Notes: generated by a model not told the origin, from the sequence alone. A stretch of 64,000 nt of DNA from Pirellulaceae bacterium (GCA_020852965.1 JADYZV010000031.1:19223-83222); one strand, 5' to 3'. Shown: positions 7,796-17,380, counted from the stretch's first letter. Numbers and translations are program-made.

Positions 7796-8419
7796 ATGAC
7801 GCCACCCGATAACCTGCTGCGGTCGACGATCGAGCGCGCCCTTGGCAAGGATCGCGATGCGCTTGAGGAGCTGTTGCTGCTGCGGTACGATTGGCTACGC
7901 GATGTGGCCTATCGGGCAATCCCCGCGTCGATTCGCGAGCGGATTTCGGTAGATGAAGTGATTCAAGACACCTTTGTCCATGTACTGCGTGGCTTTGACG
8001 AGTTTACGCCGCAGGGTGGGGAGCCTAGCCTTTTCTATTGGCTCAAGACGATCACGCAGAACACGGCCAAAGATGCAATGCGCAAACAGTCTCGATCGCG
8101 CGAAGCGGCCATGACGGATTACACGTCGGCACGTAACCGTGATAGCGTATCGCAGTTGATTAGTTCGTTGGCGGTTGCCACCGATCCACGGGCCAGCGTC
8201 GTCGCCTGCGGTCAGGAGATGTCCCAAGCCTTTCATATCGCCTTGGCCAACCTCGACCCCAGATACAAGCAGGTGCTAGAACTACTCTATTTTGACCAAT
8301 TGACAGTCGACCAGACCGCCGCTCGGCTCGAGACTACCCCGGCTGCCGTGCGAGGATTGCGACAACGCGCCCGAGAGAAAATCCGTGAGGCGATGGTCCG
8401 ATTGTCCCATTTTGTCTAA
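7796..8419 (+). CDS. ECF-like RNA polymerase sigma factor
   Basis: The 207-residue protein has region 2 at about 15-75 (LEELLLLRYDWLRDVAYRAI, then DEVIQDTFVHVLRGFDEF) and region 4 at about 150-205 (LDPRYKQVLELLYFDQLTVD, then TAARLETTPAAVRGLRQRAR). The linker is longer than in minimal ECF factors. This type is frequent in Planctomycetes, often near kinase or FHA signalling genes. No anti-sigma factor is adjacent; the next gene on the same strand encodes a double-FHA protein, so control by phosphorylation rather than by an anti-sigma is a reasonable guess. An upstream promoter is visible. Confidence 0.85.
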   Translation: MTPPDNLLRSTIERALGKDRDALEELLLLRYDWLRDVAYRAIPASIRERISVDEVIQDTFVHVLRGFDEFTPQGGEPSLFYWLKTITQNTAKDAMRKQSRSREAAMTDYTSARNRDSVSQLISSLAVATDPRASVVACGQEMSQAFHIALANLDPRYKQVLELLYFDQLTVDQTAARLETTPAAVRGLRQRAREKIREAMVRLSHFV

Positions 8420-8629
8420 GCTAGAAACCAGTACATTTCACTGCGGCGCGGAGTAAACTGGTGGTTCGCCCGAGTTGTTTCTGTGCGTCTCATTGTTTCC
8501 AGGCGGCGTTTCTTGGCTGTTGAAAAAAGAATTTCCACGACGCAAGGCGAGTGAATTGGCAGGGACCTTCGACCCACGTTACGGGCTGGGGAATTGCTGG
8601 TATACGACCGCCACGAGAGTTGATCGACC

Positions 8630-9754
8630 GTGCATAATACGAAACTAGAATCTGAAGCCCAAGCCTGCAAGATTGCGGTCGAGGTAAGTCAACGCCGTCG
8701 CGCTGGAGAGATCGTTACGGACGAGCAGATTCTGCGCGACCACCCCAATCTGCATGGGCCACTATTAGAGCAATTGACGCGACTCAATCAGCTCGAAACC
8801 GCCCGCTCGCGTGCTGGGCACGAAAGCGGCCAGGGACTAACCGATCCAGAGAGCCCGCCAAGCGCGACGGCGATCTCCGACGACGTCCGCACGGTCGACC
8901 TGCCGTTCGAAGACGATCCAAGCGATTCGACCGATCAACTGCGCATCACCTTGAAGGAGCCCAGCGGAGAAGTTCCCATTAAATCAACGATGATGTTGGA
9001 GGACCCGCTCGAATCCGATACTTCGACAATTTCCTCGACGGAGACCGATTCGACGAATCCCGCAGAGCCGGCGGTGCCCTGCTATCGCCCTTCGGTCCGG
9101 GCCCCGATGGGTGTCGTCAAGCTCTTTCACGACGGCCAGCAAACCTACACTCCCTATCCCGTGATGGCCGATCGCTTTCGAATTGGTCGCGTCGACGGTG
9201 ACCTGATCGTTCCGCACGATTTCTGGATGTCCGGTCGCCACGCGGAGATTCAACGTCGCAAGCGCGGCGATCAGTACTATTGGTATTTGGTCGACCTCGG
9301 CAGCACCAACGGCACGTTTGTCCAAGTCGACTTTGCGGTGTTGCGTCACCAGGACGAGGTCTTCTTGGGACAGGAACGCTATCGCTTTACATTGCAGGAC
9401 CAGCGGGCGGGGCTGATGCACGTCACTACACGGTCGGGAGAGCAATGGTGGATTGACGGGCCGACTGCATTGATTGGCAGCCAGCTTCCCCATGGCCAGC
9501 CGTGTGGCCTGTCGAGCTTTGCCAGCGATCCCTATTTGGAGCCGCTTCACGCCAAGCTCCAGCGCGAGCCCGACGGCACTTGGACGATTCGCGACAATCG
9601 CTCACGCAATGGTGTCTGGTTCCGTATCAAGGAAGTCGAAATTCCGCCCAACGCCGAGTTTCAGCTCGGCGAACAACGCTTTGGCTTCTGGGCCAACGAC
9701 GATCATCCAGTCCGCGAGGCCAATTTGCACGTTGCGTCGAAAAAGCCAAGCTGA
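8630..9754 (+). CDS. Protein with two FHA domains
   Basis: The 374-residue protein starts at GTG 8630. Residues 1-60 resemble the N-terminal segment found before planctomycetal kinases (VTDEQILRDHPNLHGPLLEQ). Residues 60-160 are acidic, Ser/Thr-rich and probably disordered, so they could carry phosphosites. FHA domain 1 spans about 182-256 with RIGR, SGRHAEI and DLGSTNGTF. FHA domain 2 spans about 278-353 and is weaker: LIGSQ, LEPLHAKL and DNRSRNGVWF, so the usual SxxH motif is changed. FHA domains bind phosphothreonine peptides. The gene follows the sigma factor by 210 bp on the same strand, suggesting a shared signalling role. Confidence 0.85.
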   Translation: MHNTKLESEAQACKIAVEVSQRRRAGEIVTDEQILRDHPNLHGPLLEQLTRLNQLETARSRAGHESGQGLTDPESPPSATAISDDVRTVDLPFEDDPSDSTDQLRITLKEPSGEVPIKSTMMLEDPLESDTSTISSTETDSTNPAEPAVPCYRPSVRAPMGVVKLFHDGQQTYTPYPVMADRFRIGRVDGDLIVPHDFWMSGRHAEIQRRKRGDQYYWYLVDLGSTNGTFVQVDFAVLRHQDEVFLGQERYRFTLQDQRAGLMHVTTRSGEQWWIDGPTALIGSQLPHGQPCGLSSFASDPYLEPLHAKLQREPDGTWTIRDNRSRNGVWFRIKEVEIPPNAEFQLGEQRFGFWANDDHPVREANLHVASKKPS

Positions 9755-9916
9755 GATATTGAGCATTTAATGGCGCTGGGCGAGAAAATGAAACTCAGAC
9801 TCAATGAGCACGCGGGGGCAAGAGTGCTCGATATGTGCTGATCCTTGGCGGTAGCCTATACTGAGTGGACAGTCGCTGATTTTGCACAGACCAATTTTTG
9901 CAAAGGCATTTATCGC

Positions 9917-11938
9917 GTGTGGACTATTCGACGAAAAGAACTCACTAATCTTGGGTTGGCGGCTGCTATTTGGCTCGCTGCTATGCCTGTTGCCATTTGC
10001 CAAGCCCAAAACTTGTCGTTTACCCTTCCTGGCGACGACGGTGAGTCGATCACGGTCCAGGCTTCCGGGGATAACGTCGGAACGTCAGCCACGGCCGTCT
10101 GTTTTTTAGGGACCGAGTGCCCGATGGCACGGGGCTACGCCGCTCAGCTCAATGCGCTGCATTCGGAGTTTTCGCCGCGTGGTGTGCGCATCGTAGGTGT
10201 GATGAGCAATCGTCAAGATTCGCAGGAAGATATCGCTAGCTACGTCAGCCAACTACACATCAATTTCCCAATCGTCCGCGATGATCAGAATCAAGTGGCT
10301 GATCGCTACGGTGCTCAGCGGACGCCCGAAGTGTTCTTGCTCGACGCTCAGCTCAAACTGCGTTATCACGGCCGCATCGACGATCAACTTGCTCCGGGCG
10401 TTGCGCGGGCTGCTGCCAGTCGTCAGGACCTGCGTATTGCCATCGAAGAGCTACTGTCGGGCAAGCCGATTTCGATTCCGGCTACCAACGCCTTGGGGTG
10501 TATTATCGGCCGAGTGCCTCACGTGGAGACGATTGACCAAGTCGCCAACTCGACAACTTATACCAACCAGGTAGCCCGGGTGCTACAACAGCACTGCGTT
10601 GAATGCCATCGGTCGGGCGAGATTGGACCCTTTGCTATGGATCGCTATGAAGAAGTCGTGGGCTGGGCTGAGACGATGATGGAAACCGTTGAGCAGGGGA
10701 GGATGCCTCCATGGCACGCCGACCCGCAATTCGGTTCGTTTGCCAATGCGCGTAACATGCCGGAAGAGGACAAGCAGATCTTGCGTGATTGGATCGATGG
10801 TGGCCTGCAGCGGGGTGATGATGCCGACCTGCCTGCCCCTCTCGAATTCACGGATGGTTGGAACATGCCCCGTACGCCCGACTTGGAGATCGGCATGCGT
10901 GCGCGTCCCTTTGTGGTCCCCAAGGATGGCGTGGTCGAGTATCAATACTTCGTGGCTGATCCTGGACTAACCGAGGACACTTGGGTAACGGCCGCTCAAG
11001 TCATTCCTGGCAAGCGTTCCGTGGTGCATCATGCGATCGTTTTCGTGCGCCCCCCCGATGACTCTGAGTTTTCAGGTATCGGCTGGTTAACTGCATATGT
11101 TCCTGGGCAGCGCGTGCATGAATTGCCGAGCGGGTACGCTCGCAAGATTCCTGCCGGCTCGAAGCTTGTCTTTCAAATGCACTACACTCCCAATGGGGTC
11201 GAGCAGTCGGATGTGACACGCGTGGGCTTGCTCACCTGCGACGCCAGCCAAGTCAAGCAGGAGGTGTTCACGTTGATGGCCATTGACCAGGAGTTTGAGA
11301 TACCTCCTGGCGTCGAAAACTATTCCGTTCGAGCCAGCACGCGATGGCTTCCCGCTGGTGCCGAACTATTGGCCATCACGCCGCACATGCACTTTCGTGG
11401 CAAATCGTTTCGCCTATTCGGTGCCGTTGGGGAAAGTGAAATGCTGCTACATGTTCCAAACTATGATTTCAATTGGCAGCATACCTATCAATTGCAGCAG
11501 CCACTGCCTCTGGATGCCTTCGAGTCGGGTTTGCAGTTTGAAGCAGTTTTCGATAATTCGACCCACAATCCCTTCAATCCCGACCCGACTCAAATCGTCA
11601 CCTGGGGGGATCAGTCATGGGAGGAGATGGCCGTTGCCTTCTTTGAAGTGGCCAGACCACGCCAAGCCCACGAATCGTCGCGCCGCGCCAGCACTCAAGG
11701 TGCGCAAGGTATTGACCTAACGGAGCAGCAACGCGCGGCGAAGCGCAAAGCGGACATCGAAGGCTACATCCAATTGGTGTTCGCCGAACTCGACCGCAAT
11801 GGAGACGGGCAGATTCACAAGTCGGAAGCGGACATTGTCGTGCGCCGCTTGCACTTTGATCTTTGGGACGCGGACGATGACCAGGTTGCATCCGCCGCTG
11901 AAGTTCGCCAAACTGCCGAAAAGCTATTCTCTCACTAA
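9917..11938 (+). CDS. Secreted redoxin - cytochrome c - copper monooxygenase-like - EF-hand fusion
   Basis: With the GTG at 9917 the protein has 673 residues and a clear signal peptide (RKELTNLGLAAAIWLAAMPV). Domains follow in order: an AhpC/TSA-type redoxin (about 35-185) with CFLGTECPMARGY; a cytochrome c haem site CVECH (about 227-231) with the downstream MPPWHADP typical of this group; a type II copper, PHM/DBH-like monooxygenase fold (about 310-580) with candidate copper ligands HH in VVHHAIVF and HMH in ITPHMHFRGK; and two C-terminal EF-hand loops (DRNGDGQIHKSE and DADDDQVASAAE). This order recurs in Planctomycetes and related phyla; the substrate is not known. A TTG at 9845 is an alternative start but would put 24 residues before the signal peptide. 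The MMPL gene begins 10 bp downstream. Confidence 0.82.
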   Translation: MWTIRRKELTNLGLAAAIWLAAMPVAICQAQNLSFTLPGDDGESITVQASGDNVGTSATAVCFLGTECPMARGYAAQLNALHSEFSPRGVRIVGVMSNRQDSQEDIASYVSQLHINFPIVRDDQNQVADRYGAQRTPEVFLLDAQLKLRYHGRIDDQLAPGVARAAASRQDLRIAIEELLSGKPISIPATNALGCIIGRVPHVETIDQVANSTTYTNQVARVLQQHCVECHRSGEIGPFAMDRYEEVVGWAETMMETVEQGRMPPWHADPQFGSFANARNMPEEDKQILRDWIDGGLQRGDDADLPAPLEFTDGWNMPRTPDLEIGMRARPFVVPKDGVVEYQYFVADPGLTEDTWVTAAQVIPGKRSVVHHAIVFVRPPDDSEFSGIGWLTAYVPGQRVHELPSGYARKIPAGSKLVFQMHYTPNGVEQSDVTRVGLLTCDASQVKQEVFTLMAIDQEFEIPPGVENYSVRASTRWLPAGAELLAITPHMHFRGKSFRLFGAVGESEMLLHVPNYDFNWQHTYQLQQPLPLDAFESGLQFEAVFDNSTHNPFNPDPTQIVTWGDQSWEEMAVAFFEVARPRQAHESSRRASTQGAQGIDLTEQQRAAKRKADIEGYIQLVFAELDRNGDGQIHKSEADIVVRRLHFDLWDADDDQVASAAEVRQTAEKLFSH

Positions 11939-11948
11939 ACCTGCCTGA

Positions 11949-14240
11949 ATGTCTCCTCTCTCAACTCGACTCGCTGCTTGGAGCGTCCGCCACCGCGGAT
12001 TGGTTTGGTGCTTGCTGCTGACCCTATCAGCATTCGCTCTGCTTGGACACTTTGACCCACGACTAGTCACGTACTGGTTCCGCCAGGTTGCCAACGACAC
12101 CAGTTCCGATAGGTATACGGCCGGCACTTCGAAAACAGATAGCGCCTCTGAGCCCACGTCGAAGGTGCAGCCGATCAATCTCTCCGCGTCCGACGCGGTG
12201 CTGGTGATCGAATCTCCGGACATCTTCACGCCGCGAGGCACGGAGGCATTGCGGAGAGTTGCGGAGAGGATCGAGGAGCTGCCGCAGGTGCGGCGCATCT
12301 TGTGGATGGATCGCATTCCGATGCTCAACATCTTCGGGCTGAGCGAACCGCTTCTTCCGAAATCGACCGCTTCCGAGGCAAGATTTGAAGCGGCGCGCGA
12401 AAAAGCGATGAAGCATCCGTTGGTGGCTGGACAATTGCTCAGCGACGATGGCCGCACGACGTTGATGCTCATTACCTTTGATGACTTCTACCTGTTTACC
12501 GATGCAGCCGCCACCAGCGAGTTGCGGCAGGCGGCGGAAGAGGCGGTCCGCGAGTTTCCCGATGGTGACTTTCGATTTCGCGTTACCGGACGCATACCGG
12601 CGGTCCTGTCTGCCATAGCGTCGCACGAAGCCAATCAGTGGAAATATCAATTGATCGGCTATGGTGTGATCTTCATCATGACGCTGATTTTGTTTCGTGG
12701 CCTGCGGGCTGTGATTATTGTGGCGTTGGCGCCGGCGCTAGGTGTTTTTTGGACCACCGGTATCATCCGCTTTTTTGATTACAACAATCCACTGGTCGAC
12801 GTCATTCTGCCCGTACTCGTGAGCCTGGTGGGGCTCACCGATGGTGTTCACTTGATGGTGCAAATCCGAAAGCTGCGAGCGGCGGGGATGTCGCGCAACG
12901 CGGCTGCCGAAGAGGGACTAAAGCAAGTCGGCGTGGCTTGTTTTTTGACGTCGCTCACCACGGCGGTCGGCTTCGGATCGCTGATGATGGCGAACAGCCA
13001 GTGGGTCCAGGAATTTGGTTGGTGCAGCACGATTGGTGTCGTGCTGAGTTTCCTTGCCGTCGTGACCGTGATACCACTTGCTAGTTCGTCCTGGTTGGGC
13101 AACGCGGTGCATGTTGGTCATCAACACGGTTTGATCGATCGTCATTTGGAACGGATTGGCGGTGTGATTTCGTGGGTGTTGCGTTATCGCGTCCCCATAG
13201 CCGCAGTCTCCGTCGTTAGCACGATAGCCCTCATGTCCGTTGGGCTAACGCTCAAGCCCGATCAACGCGAGACCGACGGATTACCGCTTCAAGCCGAATC
13301 GACACAGGCGATGTTGCACGTAGATAAAGCCTTTGGTGGCCTGGAATTCTCCTCGGTCGATATCCAGTGGAACGAAGATGTCGATCCAACGTCGCCAGAG
13401 ATACTGAAAGTGATCATGCAAGTCGACGATGCGTTACACAGCGAGCCATTGATAGGACATCCACTGTCGATGCGAAATTTGATCGACGCTCAGCCAGGCA
13501 GTGGTCCGCCGGAGGAGCGCATGAGTCTTATGGAATTGCTCCCGCCACAACTCAAACGAGCATTTTTTAAGCCCGACCGACGACAAGCCAACATTTCGTT
13601 TCGTGTGCAAGATCTAGGCATCGCCACCTATGGTCCCGTCTTTGAACGTATCGCGGAGCAATTGCGAGCGATTGAAGTCGAGCACCCCAACTTTACATTG
13701 AAATTGGATGGAAGGGCGGTCTGGCGTTGGCGCAATCTATATCAAATCGTAGTCGATTTAGCCAGCAGCCTCGGTTCCGCTGCCGTAATCATCTTGGTGA
13801 TTTTGACGGTCGTCTATCGCTCCGTACGCCTGGGGTTGATTTCCATCATCCCCAATTTGTTTCCTCTGGCGCTTACGGCAGCCTATCTAGTGTTTGCTGG
13901 CTACAATTTGGAAATTGTCATGGTCTGCAATTTCACCGTCTGCTTGGGAATTGCAGTCGACGATACAATTCACTTTCTGACGCGTTTTCGCGAGGAGCGA
14001 GTGCATTGCGATAACGATGAAGAAGCCATACGCCGCGCGTTCACTGGAGTCGGGACGGCGCTGATTATGACTACAGCCGTATTGGTAGCTGGCTTTTCCA
14101 TTGTCACTCTCAGCGACTCGCGCGATCACCGTATCTTTGCCACGATGGGTGCCATCACCATCGCCGCCGCCCTGTTCTGTGATTTGATATTCTTGCCGGC
14201 TTTGTTGAGTCTGTTTGGATCATCGAAGAGGTCGAAGTAA
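11949..14240 (+). CDS. MMPL/RND-family exporter
   Basis: The 763-residue membrane protein has the RND/MMPL layout: an N-terminal membrane anchor, a first extracytoplasmic domain (about 60-225), a five-helix bundle with LPVLVSLVGLTDGVHLMVQI (about 285-305), a second extracytoplasmic domain (about 430-600) and a second bundle with VCLGIAVDDTIHFLTRFREE (about 670-690). The acidic residues in those two motifs (LTDG and VDDT) match the proton-relay positions of the family. It probably exports lipids or hydrophobic molecules using the proton gradient. It is 10 bp downstream of the redoxin-copper fusion gene, so the two are very likely co-transcribed. Confidence 0.88.
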   Translation: MSPLSTRLAAWSVRHRGLVWCLLLTLSAFALLGHFDPRLVTYWFRQVANDTSSDRYTAGTSKTDSASEPTSKVQPINLSASDAVLVIESPDIFTPRGTEALRRVAERIEELPQVRRILWMDRIPMLNIFGLSEPLLPKSTASEARFEAAREKAMKHPLVAGQLLSDDGRTTLMLITFDDFYLFTDAAATSELRQAAEEAVREFPDGDFRFRVTGRIPAVLSAIASHEANQWKYQLIGYGVIFIMTLILFRGLRAVIIVALAPALGVFWTTGIIRFFDYNNPLVDVILPVLVSLVGLTDGVHLMVQIRKLRAAGMSRNAAAEEGLKQVGVACFLTSLTTAVGFGSLMMANSQWVQEFGWCSTIGVVLSFLAVVTVIPLASSSWLGNAVHVGHQHGLIDRHLERIGGVISWVLRYRVPIAAVSVVSTIALMSVGLTLKPDQRETDGLPLQAESTQAMLHVDKAFGGLEFSSVDIQWNEDVDPTSPEILKVIMQVDDALHSEPLIGHPLSMRNLIDAQPGSGPPEERMSLMELLPPQLKRAFFKPDRRQANISFRVQDLGIATYGPVFERIAEQLRAIEVEHPNFTLKLDGRAVWRWRNLYQIVVDLASSLGSAAVIILVILTVVYRSVRLGLISIIPNLFPLALTAAYLVFAGYNLEIVMVCNFTVCLGIAVDDTIHFLTRFREERVHCDNDEEAIRRAFTGVGTALIMTTAVLVAGFSIVTLSDSRDHRIFATMGAITIAAALFCDLIFLPALLSLFGSSKRSK

Positions 14241-14246
14241 ACTGGT

Positions 14247-14792
14247 CTACTTAACCGCGAAGCGCGGCCGCGCAGGTATTGTACTGTGGTTCGTCGTCGC
14301 AGCCGCTAGTTGGCATTCTTGCAAATGTGCCAAGAGGATACTTGAGCGAAAGATGATTTCCGGCGGCATTATGTGACTAGTTCGCAGGTTAGCACTCTCG
14401 ATTCTGGCATAGGGTTCGATCCGTTCCGCCAGACTAAACTTAGGGTTCAATTGCCGTGACGTACCTTCCAACATCTCCAACACTTTTAACAACATGCTGA
14501 TCTTGGATGGCAACACAATTTGATGATCGCGGATGACTTGAATGATCCCTGACAAGCATCCGCTGATGTCAAATTCGTCGAGTGATTGCCCCATGTAGTC
14601 AGCCCAAAAGTCTTCGATAGACTCAAGTAAAACCTGTTCGTCAGAATCGGGCGGGACATCGCCGAGTCGGATCGTCACTTCAGCAATTGTTGCGGAGCCT
14701 TGACCCGCGGCCGCGATCAGCACTTGCTCTAAATCCTCGCGCAGCGAGTCATCGACTCGACCGACCATGCTGCAGTCCAACACGCCGATCAC
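14247..14792 (-). pseudogene. UbiB/ABC1-kinase relic (C-terminal part only)
   Basis: The 181-residue frame starts at GTG 14792 directly inside the family's magnesium-binding region (IGVLDCSMVGRVDDSLREDL) and continues with LPSKISMLLKVLEMLEGTSR and LAERIEPYARI, all typical of the C-terminal half of UbiB/ABC1 atypical kinases. The N-terminal half with the ATP-binding lysine and KxGQ motif is missing, an in-frame stop lies a few codons upstream, and the DFG motif is altered to DCS. Normal family members have about 500-560 residues. It is therefore read as a decaying remnant, not a working kinase. It runs tail to tail with the MMPL gene. Confidence 0.7.
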
Positions 14793-15164
14793 GTGAACGT
14801 CATGCTCGAATAATTAACAGCAGTTGCTGCGTTAGAACAATATTTCGGACAGGGCTCGAAGCCACTCGCCAATTTATCCGCCAGTCCCGATGGGATTGTG
14901 CTCCAGTGCGCACCCGTGCAGTTACGGACACTAATTTGGCCACTTTTGAATGAAAGACGAACGTCCGTCGGGCGAAGTACTTGCCTACCTTCAGCGGTCC
15001 GATAAGCGTTCACATCTCGGGCTGATTGGAGTTTCGTACGCAGTTTGCCATCAAATTACGGACAAGGGGGTTGGGCGGCGACGAGTCCTTTACTGGGCGC
15101 TTCGAAATCAATTGGGAGGTCAAGTTCGTTGGTCCCCATGCCAATACTATTCCGTCATAGAAAA
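14793..15164. other. Intergenic region with possible eroded UbiB N-terminal sequence
   Basis: No intact gene. One minus-strand frame near 14.85-14.95 kb reads FKSGQISVRN then GLADKLASGF, which weakly recalls the KxGQ and 'PxxxxxxLxxL' segments of UbiB. This is suggestive only. Confidence 0.25.
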
Positions 15165-15830
15165 TCAAACTTCATCTTTCCATCCGGACAGTCCTACCAA
15201 CGGCACGAACCGTACACAGGCGAGTTTCTCCTGCTTGATTTCACCGTCGGCATGCTTCGTTGCGCGGATCAAGATTTGCATCTCGCGTTGGTCCCCCACA
15301 GGCATTACCAAACGCCCGCCGATTTTCAGTTGGTCAACCAACGGTTGCGGTAATTCCGGACCACCAGCAGCGACGATGATCGCATCGTACGGAGCCTCTC
15401 TGAGCCATCCTTGGGTACCGTCGCCACGGATGACGTTGACGTTGTTGTAGCCCAATTTGTGCAGCCGCGTCTGGGCACTGTCGGCAAGCGATTGAAAACG
15501 TTCGACGGTGACGACTTCGTCTGCGATTTCAGCCAGGATTGCGGCAGCGTAACCCGACCCTGTACCGACTTCGAGCACACGATCGGTTGGCTTGAGCTGC
15601 AATGCCTCCGTCATCAACGCGACGATGTAGGGCTGAGATATCGTTTGCTGGCTTCCAATCGGTAATGGCGTGTCATCGTAGGCGCGATCTTTCAATTCGA
15701 TCGACACGAATGCCTCGCGCGGCACAGCCGAAAATGCGTCCAAGACCACAGGGTCGCGAATGCCGCTTTTCCGGAGTTGCATGAGCATGCGTTTTCGCTG
15801 TTTTGCAAATCGGTCGCTGGTCGACTTCAT
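15165..15830 (-). CDS. pcm: Protein-L-isoaspartate O-methyltransferase
   Basis: The 221-residue protein has the family's signature: QTISQPYIVALMTEALQL (about 68-85), the SAM-binding motif VLEVGTGSGYAAAILAEI (about 94-111), RGDGTQGWLREAPYDAIIVA (about 145-164) and IGGRLVMPVGD. It methylates isoaspartyl residues in aged proteins as the first step of their repair. The length is normal. It is placed next to a universal stress protein gene on the same strand (about 200 bp upstream), consistent with a stress or maintenance role, though not clearly one operon. Confidence 0.94.
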   Translation of the reverse strand: MKSTSDRFAKQRKRMLMQLRKSGIRDPVVLDAFSAVPREAFVSIELKDRAYDDTPLPIGSQQTISQPYIVALMTEALQLKPTDRVLEVGTGSGYAAAILAEIADEVVTVERFQSLADSAQTRLHKLGYNNVNVIRGDGTQGWLREAPYDAIIVAAGGPELPQPLVDQLKIGGRLVMPVGDQREMQILIRATKHADGEIKQEKLACVRFVPLVGLSGWKDEV

Positions 15831-16027
15831 GAACTGATCTCCCTGTTTTTACGAAGCCGTGCAGTGACCGTCTTGCCGAGGCAGGAACGGATCGATTGGC
15901 TATCGATGCCAACTCTCGACTCAAGGTGTAACATGACGACGCTTTCGCCATGATTGTGTATCTCCATGACCCCAATAGACTGGTACCGAAATTGCGCCAC
16001 AGAGGCGCGTCGTCTTGACAGACGATG

Positions 16028-16903
16028 TTACTCGACCGTAGCTACTTCTCGGGTAATCCAAACCGAGCACCCAGCGTGGCGGAGGACGTACCGAGAGACG
16101 CTGCCCAATAGAAACCGGCTGAGCAATCCACGCCCTGTGTCACCCATCAGAACCAGATCGGTGTCGTGCTGTTGGGCAAATTTGACTAAACCGCTCCCCG
16201 GCGTCAGGGCGTCAATGACATGCGGCGTCACGCGCTCGGAAATTTGGTGTAGCTCGTTTGAGGCGGCTTGGACCTTCGGTAACAGTTGCTGCTTGATCTC
16301 CTCGATGTCGACTACAATAGGAATCTCAGCATATAGCTCGGGGCGAGCTGCGACTTGAACGACGTCGATTTGCGTTTGACGGCTCCATAGGAACTTCGCG
16401 AGTTGTTGAGCTGCGCGGTGAGCCGCTTGGGAGTCGTCGAATGCCCAGCAAATGCGAGGGCCATGTTGGCTCAGCTCCATCGGTCGCACGATCAATACCG
16501 AACAATGCGCGTGCGTGGCTACAAAATCGCTGGTGCTCCCCAGCAGTAGGCGATCGAGTGTCGAATGGCCGACCGCGCCCAAAACCACCAATTCGATGTT
16601 TCTCGACTTCGCTTGCTCGATGATTGTCTTGCCAACCTGTCCTTTGAGAAACACGCACTCGACGCCCACATCGGCACCTGAGAACATCTCTTGAATGTGC
16701 TCAAAGACCTTGCTCGCTCGCGCACGTTCCGCAGCTAGACTCCGCTCCATCCACTCGACGACTTCCTGCGACCCATAGGCCTCCCATGCGTAGCTTACGA
16801 ACAAGACCGTGAGTTCGAGCGGTTCCTTGTGTGGCAGACGTGCCAACAACTCCGCCGCCTCTGTCGCATGTTTGGAACCGTCGGTCGCCAAGAGAATCTT
16901 CAT
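16028..16903 (-). CDS. Universal stress protein, tandem UspA domains
   Basis: The 291-residue protein has two UspA domains. Domain 1 (about 1-145) begins MKILLATDGSKHATEAAELL and ends with the ATP-binding motif GAVGHSTLDRLLLGSTSDFV. Domain 2 (about 150-291) begins near ICWAFDDSQAAHRAAQQLAK and ends with GDTGRGLLSRFLLGSVSRYV. Both carry the G-2x-G-9x-G(S/T) pattern of the ATP-binding subfamily. The start at 16903 is supported by AAGGAG 8 nt upstream. A 36-residue membrane peptide gene ends 20 bp upstream. Confidence 0.92.
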   Translation of the reverse strand: MKILLATDGSKHATEAAELLARLPHKEPLELTVLFVSYAWEAYGSQEVVEWMERSLAAERARASKVFEHIQEMFSGADVGVECVFLKGQVGKTIIEQAKSRNIELVVLGAVGHSTLDRLLLGSTSDFVATHAHCSVLIVRPMELSQHGPRICWAFDDSQAAHRAAQQLAKFLWSRQTQIDVVQVAARPELYAEIPIVVDIEEIKQQLLPKVQAASNELHQISERVTPHVIDALTPGSGLVKFAQQHDTDLVLMGDTGRGLLSRFLLGSVSRYVLRHAGCSVWITREVATVE

Positions 16904-16923
16904 GGTGAACTCCTTGATTGAAA

Positions 16924-17034
16924 TTAGCCGTACAGACGCCGAGCGATGAGCAGCACGATGACGATAGCAAGTACACCAACAGCTAGCCACCACAGCGATT
17001 GCGGAGCTCTCAAAGATTTCTTCATGCCAGTCAT
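16924..17034 (-). CDS. Small single-pass membrane protein, 36 residues
   Basis: On the minus strand GGAGGAGACGCG precedes ATG 17034 and the frame ends at TAA 16924-16926. The peptide is MTGMKKSLRAPQSLWWLAVG, then a hydrophobic stretch VLAIVIVLLI and ARRLYG. It has a basic N-terminus, one membrane helix of about 18 residues and a basic end. The strong Shine-Dalgarno sequence and the 20 bp gap to the universal stress protein start argue for a real, co-expressed gene. It is too short for ordinary gene callers. Function unknown. Confidence 0.6.
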   Translation of the reverse strand: MTGMKKSLRAPQSLWWLAVGVLAIVIVLLIARRLYG

Positions 17035-17380
17035 CGCGTCTCCTCCGTTTCGTTATCTGCAATCTAACGCAACTTACATCCAATGCAACTAGCGGACCAA
17101 CCAATCTGTCGACGAGCAACGTACAATGTCTGTAGGAAGTTTGGTGCAAGTTTTTTAAAGCTGATAACCTGCGAAGTTGAGGCTATGGTTGGTACGCCGA
17201 TTGCAGATGTCATAGCAGATGTTCCTGTAACGAAACTGGTGGGCTAGTCGCACGCGTCTTTCGGACAGTGCACAGGACCGCTTACGGGAGCAGTCGTTCA
17301 GCACCTACTCCGGCGCTCTGGAAATGGCGCACTTGAAATTGTCGCATGACCGAACAGTGTTTCTACGAGGGGAGTTTGCA
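17035..17380. other. Divergent intergenic region, about 350 bp
   Basis: Separates the stress-protein operon (leftward) from the PAC2 fragment (rightward). No RNA gene or repeat was identified. The last 15 bp hold the GGGGAG ribosome-binding site of the fragment. Confidence 0.4.

Noticed and set aside
14405..14425. GGGTTCGATCC word resembling a tRNA T-arm
   Set aside because: No cloverleaf could be built around it, and it lies inside the UbiB-like coding remnant.
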